Assembly (NCBI GenBank): GCA_904063045.1
Contig: CAJFCJ010000006.1
Span: 62,001 to 126,000 of the forward strand
Reading direction: 5' to 3'
Source of the DNA: Dimorphilus gyrociliatus
Taxonomy: Eukaryota; Annelida; Polychaeta; Dinophilidae
DNA: 64,000 bases
The notes beneath the pieces are model-generated. The model saw only the letters and a list, made by a program, of their open reading frames with translations. It ran no database searches and had not been told where the DNA came from. Position numbers and translations under genes: made by a program. Numbering within the stretch: the stretch's first letter is position 1; each line of letters opens with the position of its first letter. Positions 1 through 13,000 of this stretch are shown one piece after another.

Positions 1-16
1 GTAAATATATATTTAG

Positions 17-2136
17 CTAACCCATTGGCAACACCCACGCTTCCATGCTTACTTTCCAGCCGGAAATTCTTACCCATCCATCCTTGGTGATATGCTAAGT
101 GATGCCGTAGGATGCGTCGGTTTCTCCTGGGTAAGTGACGCCTCTTAATGTCATAGCCACAGATCGCGAAGCGAATGTGCATCGGACATTTCGATAGATT
201 GATGACTGGTCCTATTAATTATTTCTCTCTTTCTTGTACAGGCAGCTAGTCCAGCCTGTACAGAGCTGGAAATAATTGTTTTGGATTGGGTCGCAAAAAT
301 GATAGGCTTACCTAAATGCTTTACTCATGATAGCGGTACTGGAGGAGGTGTACTACAAGGTTCAGCTAGCGAGTGTGTACTTGTTAGTCTGTTAGCCGCT
401 AGATACGCAGCTATACATGATCTTAAGAAAAAGTTTTCATTCGTTGACGAGGGTCTTCTGCTCTCTAGAATGGTTGCGTATTGTTCCAAAATGGCTCATT
501 CCTGTGTTGAAAAGGCGGGTATTATAGCTATGGTCAAAATGAGGGAATTGGAAACCGATGGTAGTTATTCGCTAAGAGGCGATACTCTGGAGAAAGCGAT
601 CGAAGAAGATCGAAAGAATGGTCTTATACCATTTTACGTGTGCGCTACCCTAGGTACAACTTCTGTCTGCTCTTTTGATAATTTACCAGAATTGGGTAAA
701 GTTTGTGAGAAGGAAAATCTTTGGCTTCATGTGGATGCCGCCTATGCGGGTTCGGCGTTTATTTGTCCAGAGTTTCAATCTTTATTAAAAGGTGTAGAGG
801 TAGCGTATTCTTTTTATTTGAAATAGAATATACAATAAATTAATTGTTCATTTTAAAGACTAAGTTATTAACCAATTTTATGCATTATCCACAAATAGAA
901 TGCTAATTCATTCAATATGAATCCGAATAAATGGATGTTAGTGAACTTTGATTGCTCGACAATGTGGGCCAAAGATAAAATGGTTCTCACTCAGGCTCTA
1001 ACTGTAGATCCATTGTATCTCCAACACCATCATTCAGATAAAGCTGTTGATTTCAGAGTGAGCGTGTGTTATAATAATAAAAATAGGTAATTATCTATTA
1101 TGAATTGTAAACGACCAGAGTAATCTCTTTCAGCATTGGGGTATTCCATTAAGCAGACGATTCCGGTCGCTCAAGTTATGGTTTGTTATACGTTCTTACG
1201 GAATCGACGGTTTGCAAAAATATATCAGAGAAGTATGATAAAATTTATCTTTCTTAAGATATACATAAATAAATTATAATATCTTTGAATAAATTAGCTA
1301 AATTTTATTCTATATAAAAATATAGCACTGCAGATTGGCAAAGAAATTCGAGCTCCTAGTTAGAAAAGACGAACGCTTCGAAGTATTGGGAAACGTTAGA
1401 ATGGGCTTAGTATGTTTTAGGTTGAAAGTGAGTTGTAAAGAGGGAAAATTAAACATTTCTAAGAAAGTATATTGTATTTTTAGGGTTCCAATATTAGAAC
1501 CCAAACTCTTTTAAGGGCTATAAACATGTCCGGTAAACTGCATATGGTTCCAGCTCTGCTTAACGAACATTACGTAATTCGCTTTGCGATTTGCGCCCAA
1601 AACGCTTCGGAAGACGACATAATCTTTGCTTGGCAGGTAAACTGCGTCACGGATTTCATCCTTCTCTTTCATAATATAAAATAAATATAAATAGACGTTT
1701 TATATTGATAGGTTATTAGCGCTATGGCCTCTGAAGTACTTGCTGCAGTTGATTCGAATTTGGAGAAGGAAGGTTTTGAACTGGAAAGAAATAACGTAGA
1801 GGTGAAAAATGAAAAGAATATGGACGAGAGAAGACGAGAAAAAGACGTTGATAAATATGTAATACAAAATATATTCCAATTAATAGTAATATAATAATTA
1901 AGTTTTTTCGTCAGTCTTCATCATCACCAGAACTTAGCGAAGAAGAAATCGAAGAAGAGTTCTTATACGATGCCAATATACCATCCATTCCAACTAGATA
2001 CGAAGGTTCTGGGCATTCACCCAATCCTCTACGGCGTCGAAATATGTTAGTTAGAATGATTTCGGATCCAAAGAGCTATAATAGCAAGGTATTGAAATCT
2101 CTATCGCAAAACAATAAGCTTCAAGTACAGCCATGA
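17..2136 (+). CDS. Tdc: Tyrosine decarboxylase (aromatic amino-acid decarboxylase family), 5' partial
   Basis: PLP-dependent group II decarboxylase, most likely making tyramine from tyrosine. Exons read as 17..130, 242..799, 899..1057, 1134..1232, 1326..1427, 1484..1636, 1712..1858 and 1915..2136. Every junction is phase 0 and the frame stays open to the TGA at 2134. Visible family signatures: [16 protein letters not shown] near the start, HVDAAYAG in exon 2, and the PLP-lysine motif NMNPNKW at the start of exon 3. [15 protein letters not shown] lies in exon 4 and GKLHMVPA in exon 6. The [15 protein letters not shown] wording, the [14 protein letters not shown] block and the acidic C-terminal tail ending near [10 protein letters not shown] fit invertebrate tyrosine decarboxylases better than DOPA decarboxylase. 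Histidine decarboxylase is the main alternative. The gene begins upstream of the window. An apparent stop at 826 lies in an intron and is not the end of the protein. Confidence 0.9.
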
Positions 2137-3068
2137 AAATAATTTTATTTGTTTAAACAAATTACATCTATAAGCATAGATTGTCATAGTTTTAGAAGAA
2201 AGTTTATGAAGTTATATTTACAATTCATTAGGTAACAAGAAGAACATTAAAAAAGGTACGATATCACACAATTGATTAATGTTTATTGTAACATTGTTTT
2301 TTCTGATAATCGAAAACAAACAAACAAACAAACAAACTAATATGATACCTTTTTTTCTTTCTTTTTCGTTTATTTTTCGATGTTGTCCACTATTTAAATT
2401 GACATTTAAAAACGATCATTGATTAATTAGTGTTAATTTTTAAAGATTTAATTATAACGGTAGTCATCAGTTTTAAATATGTATAAGAAATATACAAGAA
2501 AAACGAAAGAACGACTTGAAACGTTTTAGCTACAATACTTTATACTGAATTTGTAGAATACCTTCTCCTAGCAGCAAAATGCGGTTAATGGCTTCGCGAA
2601 TTTCCCCGTTTGAATTCTATTTCGTTGAATTTTGCAAGCAGGTCTACAAAAGTTCGAATAATGTTGAATCTTATCAAATTTGTTCAATTTAACAATAGGA
2701 ATTTTTAAATGACAAAAATAACATTCGATTTCATTTGTACTATATATGTAAAGTCCATCTTATAAATAACTAATTCTCTTCTGTCCTGACAAGGTCATAT
2801 CTCTACAGATAAATATCTTTATCAACCAAGGTCTTTTATTTTTAATATATCTTTGAAATATTATTACGTAGTATATACATATCATTGATAGCGAAAATCA
2901 GTTAAAGTTTGAATGGATTCATCGGAGATATTGCTTGTTTCGAAAATCGTTTATTCTTTTTACAATTTTTAGTGATCGATAATAAATTTAATTGATATTT
3001 ACAGCTTCATTGTCTTTACATGAAAATTAGATAGAAAGCATGGTTAGCAATGAAAGAATGCCGGCGAA
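2137..3068. other. Intergenic, nothing recognised
   Basis: AT-rich spacer between the convergent decarboxylase and GT17 genes. No open frame, RNA gene or long repeat was recognised. Confidence 0.6.
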
Positions 3069-4715
3069 TCAAGTAGGCCGTATCAAGATATGCGTATATT
3101 TTTCAAAATTGTCCAATAATCCGCAAGGAGCGTAGAAATAAGAATTTTTAGATACAACTGTCATCTCGGACTTATCATCAAACCATAGTCCTTTGCTTAC
3201 TATACGTTTAATATAGGTTAAATTTCTCTTTTCCGGATAATCTCCCCATCTTGGAAAGTCACCGTTTTGAGCAGAAACCAATTTAACTCTTTTTCGCTCT
3301 AACGAAACGCACCACGAGCAATGCCAACCGCTTGGATGACTTTTATTACCAAAACTCCAAACTCCTATAAGGCTTTTTGACCCTTCATTTTTTTTCATGA
3401 CTAGGTAAGCGTTTAACTTTGACGATTCCTTTTGCATATAATGGGGAGCTGATCGAATCCAGATACCATTTAGAGAGAAAACATGAGTCAAAAAACCGAT
3501 GGTTGTCGCAGTGATTACGTGTGTAATTCCTCTACCAGCTTTATAAAAGAAACCGTAAGTTCTCCAACTCAAATTAATGCCAATTGGTTCGGGATAATCT
3601 TTATTAACCTTGAGAAAAAGTGCGGTGCTTCTCGTGGGAAGCTCATCGGCGTCATTCAACATGAAAATGTCATCATGGTCAAGATTTCTTAGCTGGTTTT
3701 GTATACCTTGTTTAGCTAAGTGATTCCTGAGGAGGTTATCAACAGCCCAGCCATTTTTATATCCCTCTTGAGGAAAATAATCGAGTAAAACGTGAACAAT
3801 TTTCTCCCTATTGATAAATAATATAAAAGTGTACAAGTATATTTGTATCATCTAATTCGCTAAACATTTTTCGCTAATCCAAAAATCATACACTTACCTA
3901 TATTTCTTATACTTTCCTCTTTTTAACTGATTATATAAATATAGAGGTTTCTTTTCACCATAAGCAGTATAAGTACTCTCTAGGATAAGAAACACATCAA
4001 CAATATCACCCAATTCAGAAAATCTGGCGTCCAGTAATTCAAATTCAACACTGAAGGGAAAGGCGTTGACAATTTTTCTATTTTTCTCTGCAGCTGTAAT
4101 ATATTTCCTTCTTTGACTGTAAAATGATAAGGGAAAAGAAATTTATTATTTTGCATAAAATAGATATTTGAAAGTTGACCGTATATTAGAATACCAAACA
4201 GTATCCGGTATTGAACATGAAATACCATGCCAATACTTTAAGCAGACGCATATCTTTTCAATTTTACTCTTATTAATATCGCTGCCTTCTATTAAACACT
4301 TGGTCGAGTTCGTGACTCTGATAAAAAAATTTCTCTTATCATCCTTCACAAAAGTTTTTTCTACTGTGTAATTTTTAAGTATGTCAACTAGAGGTTTATA
4401 AAGGTATGATATTCCAGTGTCTTCATTATCAATATCGGCATAACTTCCATCTGAGTCTTGACAATATTTTAAATTAGACGATGCCGGATCATATCTAAGA
4501 GTGTTTGTAATTATTTCCATATTATTTAACGAATTTTTATCAGTATTTATATTATTGCCAAAAATTCTGGATATAATCGAATGATGTTCATTAGCATCAT
4601 CACTCTTTTCTCCATATTCATATAAAAATGAATGTTGAAAGGCAACCCAACAATGTAGAACAAACGCAATCAATAAGCACACATAATAAAACCTCAAAAA
4701 ATTAGACCTAGCCAT
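3069..4715 (-). CDS. GT17 glycosyltransferase, MGAT3-like (copy A, three exons)
   Basis: Type II Golgi membrane protein of glycosyltransferase family 17, the family of beta-1,4-mannosyl-glycoprotein 4-beta-N-acetylglucosaminyltransferase. Exons on the minus strand are 4715..4180, 4116..3898 and 3807..3069, giving 497 aa. The start is the ATG at 4715, preceding MARSNFLRF. Residues about 7-23 form a signal anchor. A CxC...C cysteine motif (CVCLKYWHGISC) precedes the catalytic part, which holds VNAFPFSVEFELLDARF, the nucleotide-sugar DxD motif in HDDIFMLNDADE, GWHCSWC and PRWGDYPEKR. The exon 1 donor reads GTCAAC, which is weak, but the phase is right and the join rebuilds the segment homologous to copy B. 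Substrate is inferred from family only. Confidence 0.85.
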
Positions 4716-6365
4716 AGCACAAAGATATTTTTCCACTTTTCTCTCTTTTCCCTCCCCCTCCCACTTTTATTTCTTCATTACTATGTTAAATATATCATAT
4801 TAGCTGTATGAAAAGAATAAGAAAATATAGTTATGCAAAGTTGTAATTGTATTATTTTATTCGCTATTTAATATACAGTATAATATTCAATATTCATTCA
4901 TTTATAATGAAGATGGATATTAATTTTTTTTGCAAAAGTTCGAATTCAATTCCATAGAAATTGTTTTTAAATTTGTAGCAAAAGAATTATTGCGGATATA
5001 ATAAGTGATGCCATAGTTTTCATACCTTTTCAAATTTATGTCAATTCAATCGTATTTATAAGCAGCACCAGATGTGGATAGCGTTTACAATTTTTATAGA
5101 GTAGAGGAGCACGCAGCTGCCTATATATGGAAAAAATAGATAACATACTGCTCCTTCGCATCATTACGTTCTATGACTATACACAGTAATTGTGAATAAG
5201 ATTAATTCTCTATAGCTTTAGAGTCTCTTGCTTATCAGTCATATTTTATTAAATGTAGGTAGAGTCAAGTAAAAACGGCAAGAGTAATAATTTTCAATAC
5301 TCCTTGAAAGCGTATTGAAACAGAAACGCAGTTCTTTTGATACTATTAGGCTTCAACATATCATACTGTATACTTTTTGAAATTGAACGCTGAACAGTTT
5401 ATTCAATCAGTGTTTTTGACATAGAGATTATTTCTAAAATTCTATTCTATTAGCGAATTTATTATCTCAACTTAAATACTTACTTAATCAATTAACTTAG
5501 TATTAATCTTCGAAAACATCGTTAATCTCAATTGGGTGACAAATTTACTTTAACACTAGCTCAGTCTGCCTCGAATGAGTAATCGATTCATATTGTAAAA
5601 CATTGAGCATCAATGGAAATATTGAGCATACAGAAAAATGATCGTGCCTAATTCAAAATTTCAATAATCTGAATACAATTTAATCCTCATAGAAAAAGTA
5701 ACTATTTCCTTTTTTTGTAGTTATGGATTGCTAATTATCTACTATACCTTTACCAGTTTACGGTAGTAAATTCTAATATAGATTACTGTAAGAAATTCAT
5801 ACTTAATAAATATCAAGGCCTATCTATTTTAACCAAGCTGACTATCTTCGCAGAGTGTTTTTTGCCTTAGATAGCATATAAACAGGTAGAGAGTTCGCCA
5901 TAAATATATAGATTAATTCTTATTTAATTACAATTTAAAAAGGTATTTATTACATATTGGTAAAAATTTCTTTGTTTATTGCAACAAAGAAATATAGATT
6001 TTTGATTCTAATCCTAAAAAATAGAATTGAAAACTTCTGCTAAATTGTATTATAACAGGTAATATTTACACCTAGAGTTGATTTGAATATTTAGGTATGC
6101 TAAATGTATGAAATGGCTGACTTAATAAAAAATAACTTACTTTTTTAATACAGATTGGTACATTAAGAAAGCAAAACAAATACCCGTTAATCTTCTCTTG
6201 CAGTGCTATTCAAGTTATTGATCAGAAATAGGAATATTTTACTTTGTAGCTAAGCAACATTTACAGGTATTAAGCTTTGTTTATAGGGAGTAATTTATTA
6301 TTATTACTATACATTTCAGCAGATGGCATGATTGTTGCATAAAATTTTTAAAATACAGAATAGCA
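4716..6365. other. Shared upstream region of two divergent GT17 genes
   Basis: About 1.65 kb of AT-rich DNA separates the start codons of the two paralogues. It presumably holds both promoters. No convincing TATA box, coding exon or repeat was picked out. Confidence 0.5.
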
Positions 6366-7808
6366 ATGAAATTTAAAAACCTATTAGGTATTGCTATATT
6401 TTTCACTGTTTGCCTTCTTTTTCTACAATTCCTAAGGTTAAAATCACATACAAAGCTCTATCTATCATCTGGTGAAATTAATGAACTTGTTAAAGATGAG
6501 CCAATTCGGTTTACACCATATAATGTCAGAAGAAATAGAGTAATTAATTATACCAAAATAGATATAAAAACAAAATATTTAGAGAGTAAGAACTTGAAGG
6601 AATTCAAGCCATTTGAAACGAATGTTGACGAAATTCATTTTAAAAGTAAACTCCCTCCCATTCCTGATGGTCTCAAAACCTCTATGTTGAAGGAGGATGA
6701 CACAATATACTTTCGAAATATTAACAATACAGACTGTTATCTAAGAGGTCTCAATTTAGAAGAGAGTCTTAAACTTCAAACTTGCGTTTGCATTGATAAT
6801 TATTACGGAAAACATTGCAGTATTCCAGAAGCGATATGGTTTAGTGATCTACCAAAAAAGTACATATCCAAAATAACTACAAGAAAATCTAAACCTAGAC
6901 GGATTATTGTTGCTTTTCCATTCAATATGGAGCTTGAACTATTGAATGCTCGAATTTCGTTAACTTATGACTTTGTAGATGCCTTCGTTATTCTCGAGTC
7001 AAATTATACAGGATTCGGTGATCGTAAGCCACTATTCTTGTATGATGCTTTACGTCAAGGATACTATCAGGAATTTGAAAAGAAGTTGGTTTATGTTCAT
7101 TTAAATTTTTATCCAAAAGAGGCAAGCGGCAAAGCTGGAGGCGATGGTTGGATTGCCGACGCTCTGTTCCGCAACTATATGGGACAGCATGGCATGACAA
7201 AACAACTGAAAGGATATCGTCACGACGATATTCTATTGATGCATGATGCTGATGAACTTATCATGCCTGAAGTTACCCAATTCTTAAAATTACACGATAA
7301 TTATCCAGAACCATTTGGAGTGAACCTTAAGTGGAATATCTATGGATTTTTTTGGCAGGGAAACAAACCTATTTGGCATATTATGTGTGGTTGTACAATG
7401 GGATTTTTAGCGCATGTTCTTAATTATAAAGCCTACGAAGTTCGAACAGCAGATAGAGCTATGGTAAGGCATTCCTCAAAGTTAAATTCGTATTTGAAAA
7501 CTGGTGTTAACATTCGAACTTGGGATATCGGAAGTGAACAGTATCCAGCAGGATGGCACTGTTCGTGGTGTGGGTCTCCTGAAACAGTAAGACATAAACT
7601 AGAATCAGCAATAAATGCAGATTTTCCCCGCTGGGGTAACTATCCAGAGAAAAGAAAACTTCCATTCATCAAATCATTAATAAATAATGGCATTTGGTTC
7701 GATGAGCAGAGCAGATTTACAAAATGTAATAACAATTCTAAATTCTATGCACCACCATATCTTTTGAGATATCGCGAAACCTATAAATACCTTTTGGAAA
7801 ATGTATAG
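6366..7808 (+). CDS. GT17 glycosyltransferase, MGAT3-like (copy B, intronless)
   Basis: A 480-aa type II membrane glycosyltransferase in a single exon. MKFKNLLGIAIFF begins a signal anchor of about 22 residues. The order matches copy A: CVCIDNYYGKHCSIPEAIWF, IIVAFPFNMELELLNAR, HDDILLMHDADE (DxD near residue 293), GWHCSWC and PRWGNYPEKR. All family landmarks are present, so activity is plausible. The two copies are clearly diverged, so the duplication is old. The lack of introns against three exons in copy A suggests retroposition or intron loss. The acceptor glycan is unknown from sequence. Confidence 0.9.
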   Translation: MKFKNLLGIAIFFTVCLLFLQFLRLKSHTKLYLSSGEINELVKDEPIRFTPYNVRRNRVINYTKIDIKTKYLESKNLKEFKPFETNVDEIHFKSKLPPIPDGLKTSMLKEDDTIYFRNINNTDCYLRGLNLEESLKLQTCVCIDNYYGKHCSIPEAIWFSDLPKKYISKITTRKSKPRRIIVAFPFNMELELLNARISLTYDFVDAFVILESNYTGFGDRKPLFLYDALRQGYYQEFEKKLVYVHLNFYPKEASGKAGGDGWIADALFRNYMGQHGMTKQLKGYRHDDILLMHDADELIMPEVTQFLKLHDNYPEPFGVNLKWNIYGFFWQGNKPIWHIMCGCTMGFLAHVLNYKAYEVRTADRAMVRHSSKLNSYLKTGVNIRTWDIGSEQYPAGWHCSWCGSPETVRHKLESAINADFPRWGNYPEKRKLPFIKSLINNGIWFDEQSRFTKCNNNSKFYAPPYLLRYRETYKYLLENV

Positions 7809-8179
7809 TAAAGCTCCTCAATTTCAAGTTGACAATTGTCTTTTAATAACTATATACTTAAGTATAAATGAGTTAAGATAACAATTTATACTAATCTATG
7901 GTCCAATTCAAAATAGGCTACATAATCCGTGAATAACATATTTTATTGATGGGGTCCTTAATTATTAAGTTTAATTTTCTTCTATTCTTCAAAAAGATCT
8001 ATTTTGAATATTATATTAAAAACGGTAACAATGGAATAGATAGAACAAATAAAATAATTTAACCTTTTACTTTTTACTTTAATAGTTTAATGTAATATTT
8101 AAATTGTCACTAAGATTAGCTTTTAAATCTTATTTTCGTCTGGGATGTGAAGAATTGACTCTTGAATGATAAATAAAGT
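7809..8179. other. Intergenic, nothing recognised
   Basis: AT-rich 3' flank of GT17 copy B. It contains no gene that I can support. Confidence 0.5.
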
Positions 8180-9150
8180 TTATTGATTTTTTAATACTTC
8201 TTCAAACTGGACACTATAGTTGTATATCTTTTCACAATTCCCTTTACAAAGGCTCAAAACTCTAATAAAATTTTCATCTGATAATAAAGCAACTCTAGTT
8301 TTACCTATAGTAGCTGCTCTTGGTCTCTCAGTTAAAATAGCTAGTTCTAAAGTTTTCAGATAAGATTAAAGAAAGATGTTCCATTTACAGTTCCCATTTA
8401 TAGTAGTATTTCGATTTATCCACAATGTATCCTCCCAGTTCAACTCTACTTATTTCTTTTTTTTCCTCCTTTTGCTAAAGTTAATTTATTACTGATGACA
8501 TATTTCTGTTGTTTAAACCTGGAGATGGCGCAATTAAAGTAATATTTATCGGACTAACTACACAGCGAACGGAACCAGATTCAAAAAAGTATATTTCATT
8601 AGCTTTATCGCCTGGGTAGATGATTATATTATCTTCTTTGAATTCTATAGTTCAAAAGGCGTAAGATATATTAGTTCTTTCATAGGGAGTTAATTATATA
8701 AGAATTGGAACGTTCTTTCAGAAACTTACCAAACTACTTTAGTCTATTTTCTAGATCTAATAACAATTTTTCTAAATGTCAGATTATCCATTGTTCATAA
8801 ATTACCAGATCTATTAGAAAGAATATTCATAGCTCCGTAGACATTATCAATTACAGCCACTTTACCGAATAAAAACGCCATTTCCATAAACCTTTATAAG
8901 TTTAAGACAAAAATGATTGGGGAGCTTATCACAGTCAATGCTCTTCTTTGTCTGATAAACTTCAAACTCTCTATTCTTAAAAACAAACATATACTCCCCC
9001 ACATCACCTTCAAGGACAAATATTTCGTCAGCCCTATTCGCTTTTATTTCAAACTTTTCATGTACAAGTTTATCAATCTGTTTGCCATCCAAACGTTTCA
9101 AATAAAGACATTCAATTAAAAAATGTTTTATTCTCTTTGCTTTAAGGATT
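8180..9150 (-). pseudogene. Decayed PKA regulatory-subunit-like gene (two cyclic-nucleotide-binding domains)
   Basis: Read on the minus strand, fragments in different frames line up in order with a cAMP-dependent kinase regulatory subunit. Domain A is at about 9150-8740: LKRLDGKQIDKLVHEKFE, then EGDVGEYMFVFKNREFEVY. Across a frame change follow GKVAVIDNVYGAMNI and TMDNLTFRKIV. Domain B is at about 8650-8180: KEDNIIIYPGDKANEIYFF, then, after a gap with broken frames, ELAILTERPRAATIG (the cAMP phosphate-binding cassette) and a C-terminal helix ending at TAA 8180. Damage seen: a +1 shift near 8867, an in-frame TGA near 8792 where the family has Trp (LWxLD), and further stops between the domains. 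There are no introns at the breaks, which fits a processed, dead copy. Confidence 0.75.
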
Positions 9151-10092
9151 TATGATAGAAAGGTGCAGTTTCACTTTTCTTTTTATCGGATCATAAGGTC
9201 AATAAATTTTCTTTCGTCATACTTTATATCATTAGATACTATTCTATATGAAGAGCTTTTGTACATAGAATAAAATGTAAATCAGTTAATATGAACAACA
9301 TAAAACTAATATTTACTCTCACAAAGATGAATCATATGAAAAAATTTTCTTAGCATTTATCAACATCATCTAAATTTAAATTTGGAACAAAGAACAGTGT
9401 TCTGACAATAAATAATGATTATATTTTTTAATTGAAAACATTTTTGCTGACAGTAATCTTATTAAGAAAACATTTTTTTATTTGATGTATTATGTATTAA
9501 TAGAGCTTTATTTAAGTGTTATATTATTTCTATTTCAACAAAAGGATCAATAAACTTTTCTCAACGATTTAGAACAGCACGAAAAACAGAGGAGATCTTT
9601 CCAATAGTCTGCTCACAAATTAATTAATAAATTGATTTATTATATCTTCAGAAATTGTAATTCTTTTGAATTATATAATTATATTCAATATTTTATAATG
9701 CTCTATAAAATGTAAAATGTACTTAAAAACGAAATATGTAACAAGCTTGTTAGAAGCTTGTCTATATTCTTGAAACGCTTTAGTGAATATAATCATTTCA
9801 TTAAATTATCATTCTGATTTTTTTAGCTATTAATAATATATTAACAAATAAAAGTTTTTTTAGGCTATGTTTTGGACTCAATTGTTTGTTGCTACGTTAA
9901 ATACTGAACGCCCCTGATAAATGTCATTCATTCAAATAACATAGCTCATTAAGTTTTATTTATAACCATCAGTTAAACAATTGAGGACGATCTAAAAATT
10001 GTATTGAACGATAGGAATTCTTAAATATATGTATACGTATTGACCGTACTTGCCATTTTATGCGGAGTAATTGACAAGAACTTTTTAGTATC
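9151..10092. other. Intergenic, nothing recognised
   Basis: Very AT-rich spacer between the kinase-subunit relic and the lectin-sushi gene. No open frame or structured repeat was found. Confidence 0.55.
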
Positions 10093-13000
10093 ATGCATTA
10101 CACGGATAAAGTCGGTCTAATTTTCATTTTTAATTTCTTCCCGTTCAGTTTGTATTCTTTTTTAAATATTAACCTAAATATAATCGATATAAAACTTTAT
10201 AAAATTGGAAAATCTTTCAGTTTATTGCGACGGTTCATTCGACTGTCGTACAATAGACGGAAAGACATATTGTGTTTATGACGAGTATGAAAAATCTAAA
10301 GATGCTCAGTGTGAAAAAAGCGAAAAGACCTTACCAATCTTTAAAAATTATGATGAATATAAAAGAGTATTTGATGAACTATTAGTACCTAACGTAGCTT
10401 CGAACAAGTTTGTATATCGGCTTAAAAAATGATCTTTCACGTACAGTATATTCAAAATTTTCAGGTATTTTACATTTCCCATTACATATTCCGGTGGAAA
10501 ATGGATTTGGATGGATTGCACTGAATTAGATTCATCTTTCACAAATACTTTTACCAACAGTTTACCTTCATCTCCTGGCGATAAATGTGCTAGGATAAAA
10601 ATGTCAGACCCTGATCATTGGTATACGGCAGACTGTAATAATGCTGAATCATATCCTCTCTGCGTAAACGTTGATGAAGGAGCGTGCACTTACCGATATT
10701 ATGCTGCAGGAAAAGAACTTTGTCTTATTAATAAAAAGTTCACAGATTATGCAACAACAAATTCCAGATGTAATAACTTGCAATATTCACTTTTGGAAGA
10801 AGATTCATCCTTCAGAGCTCACATTCTAAATCTGTGTATTATGAAAGGAAAAACTGATGAAGATGTGTAAAGTATTATAATATGAGAAATTTCTTGATAC
10901 ATTCCAGATCTTTCATTTTTAGATGGGAGAAAAATATAGCCAAAGATAAATTCTATGTAAATATTAAGAGATACTCTGGTGTTTATAAATATGTCACAAG
11001 TCAAATGTAAGTTTATTTGTAACATAATGAATTCGATTAATTTTCATACTGTATTTAGATCTATAGGATCTGGGTCTGGGTGGGACCCAGATGGAAATAA
11101 GGAGTGTGTGCTTCACAAATTAGAAGACAAAGTTGAAGACAAGGACTGTACAGAAGATTCTGTTGCCTTTTGTGCGAGAGACTACAGTAAAGTTTTTGTA
11201 TTAAAAAAGTAAATTAGTGTAATATTTGCTTATTTTAAAGCCCCAACAACTGAACCAACAACTGCACCAACGACTATCGAAACAACTCAAACAACAACCA
11301 TACCGACGACTACACCGACGACCATGCCAACGACTAGACCGACAACCTCACCAACGACTATCGAAACAACTGAAACAACGACCATGCCAACGACTAGACC
11401 GACAACCTCACCAACGACTATCGAAACAACTCAAACAACGATCATACCGACGACTACACCGACAACCTCACCAACGATCATCGAAACAACTCAAACAACA
11501 ACTATACCAACCACCTCTTCAACTGCAGAGCAAACAAGTCAGCCAGTAACCGCACCGTCATCTACACCAATATCAACCAAATCAGCAACAATTAGAAGTA
11601 AAAACAACAATATTTTTTAACTTTTGAAATTTTTATACGCTCTTCTTTCTATTAGCAACAACATCGACAACGGCTCAGAAGTTTACTACAACATCAGGTA
11701 CAAAATCATATGCGTGTTGTTATGAGACTTTTTTGACAAAAGAAAATCTTTTCTATTAACAGCCTCGCCAACTATTACTGAGGAAGTAACACGTGAACAA
11801 ACAACAAGTAAACACATATTTAAAAGTTGTTTTAATTTCTGAAATGTTTCCTCCACTTTAAAAGCAACGTCGAAAACAATTAACATATCGACATCAAAAG
11901 CTGCAACTACTAAAACGACAGAGAACTTCTCAACCAAGTCAACTGAAGAACCAACAACCGTGGCCGATGGTAATATTTTTATCATTCATTTTTAAAAATG
12001 CTTAAATTAGCAATTTTCCTTCTTTTTTTAATAATTCTATTCAAAGACCTGACATTTACACTTTATAATCCTTCATTAAAGGAAACAACTAAGAAGACAA
12101 TTGAATTTATTAAATTGTCAATTATGCAACCTGGAAATAGTTTCATTGCGAATAATCGTATTTTTTAAATGATCCATATTTTTTTCGGTAAATCTGTAAA
12201 TATAGGAATACGTTTACACTTTAGATACTACCCAATCGAAATCCGATACAACGATTACTGACGATTTGAAATTAGAAACTACAACAGTGCAATTTAATTC
12301 TTCTAAATCTACAAATGTTACATCGATTTTGTCGAGTACTTCTACGAAACAAGAATCATCGATCCTTAATATCCGAACAACAATAACTCCAGAAGAGATT
12401 ACTGAAACCGTTGTAAAACCTTCAGATAAGATAGAATGTCCTTCTTTAGAAATAGAAGGCAAACACGTTGCGATTGAAAATAATGATAGGTCATATGGAA
12501 CAGTAGTGACATATCAATGCCTTCCCGGTTATAGTTTCAAAGATAAAACAACCTTCAGAAGTACTGAATGTATCGGCAAAGGTACTTGGAGTACGAAGGT
12601 GGAGATTTGTCAAGGTAAACAAACTCGTTGTATCATGTCTTTTCACGGCTGTTGTGAATTAATCGAACATGTAATTCAGCAATATTTATATAATATTCCT
12701 ACGCAGCTGTTCAATGTACTAGTAATAATAACTTTCGATCTCATATTGGTTCCTATGATAAGATCGAAACAATTCATTGTGATGGAGACAAAAAAATGCA
12801 CTCTGGAAGATCCAAAGCAGAAGCTAGGTGCACACCGAATGGTAAATGGAATACACATCTGGAATGCGTAGGTTGGTATCTTTAATATTTAAATAGTAAA
12901 AAATTTGTGTTCAAGTCCATGAATGTATACGTTAGATAATCCTTGCGGACCTATTCCTTTTACTCCAAAATTATTAGTTCGTATAAAAAAAATGTCTGGC

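Noticed and set aside
281-826. Decarboxylase as a complete 181-aa gene
   Set aside because: The frame is one exon with intron read-through at its end. Flanking exons join in phase on both sides, and the first in-frame codon used as a start is TTG.
8862-9119. Short open frames at 8862-9101 (-) and 8913-9119 (+) as genes
   Set aside because: The minus frame is one piece of the broken PKA regulatory-subunit relic, and the plus frame is its shadow.
11226-11549. Gln/Arg/Leu-rich open frame in the mucin exon
   Set aside because: It is the wrong frame of the Thr/Pro repeat. The Thr/Pro frame joins in phase with lectin exons upstream and mucin exons downstream.
12079-12160. Possible extra mucin exon after TTCATTAAAG
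   Set aside because: In the phase set by neighbouring exons it hits TAA within four codons. The frame runs cleanly from 11969 to 12225 without it.
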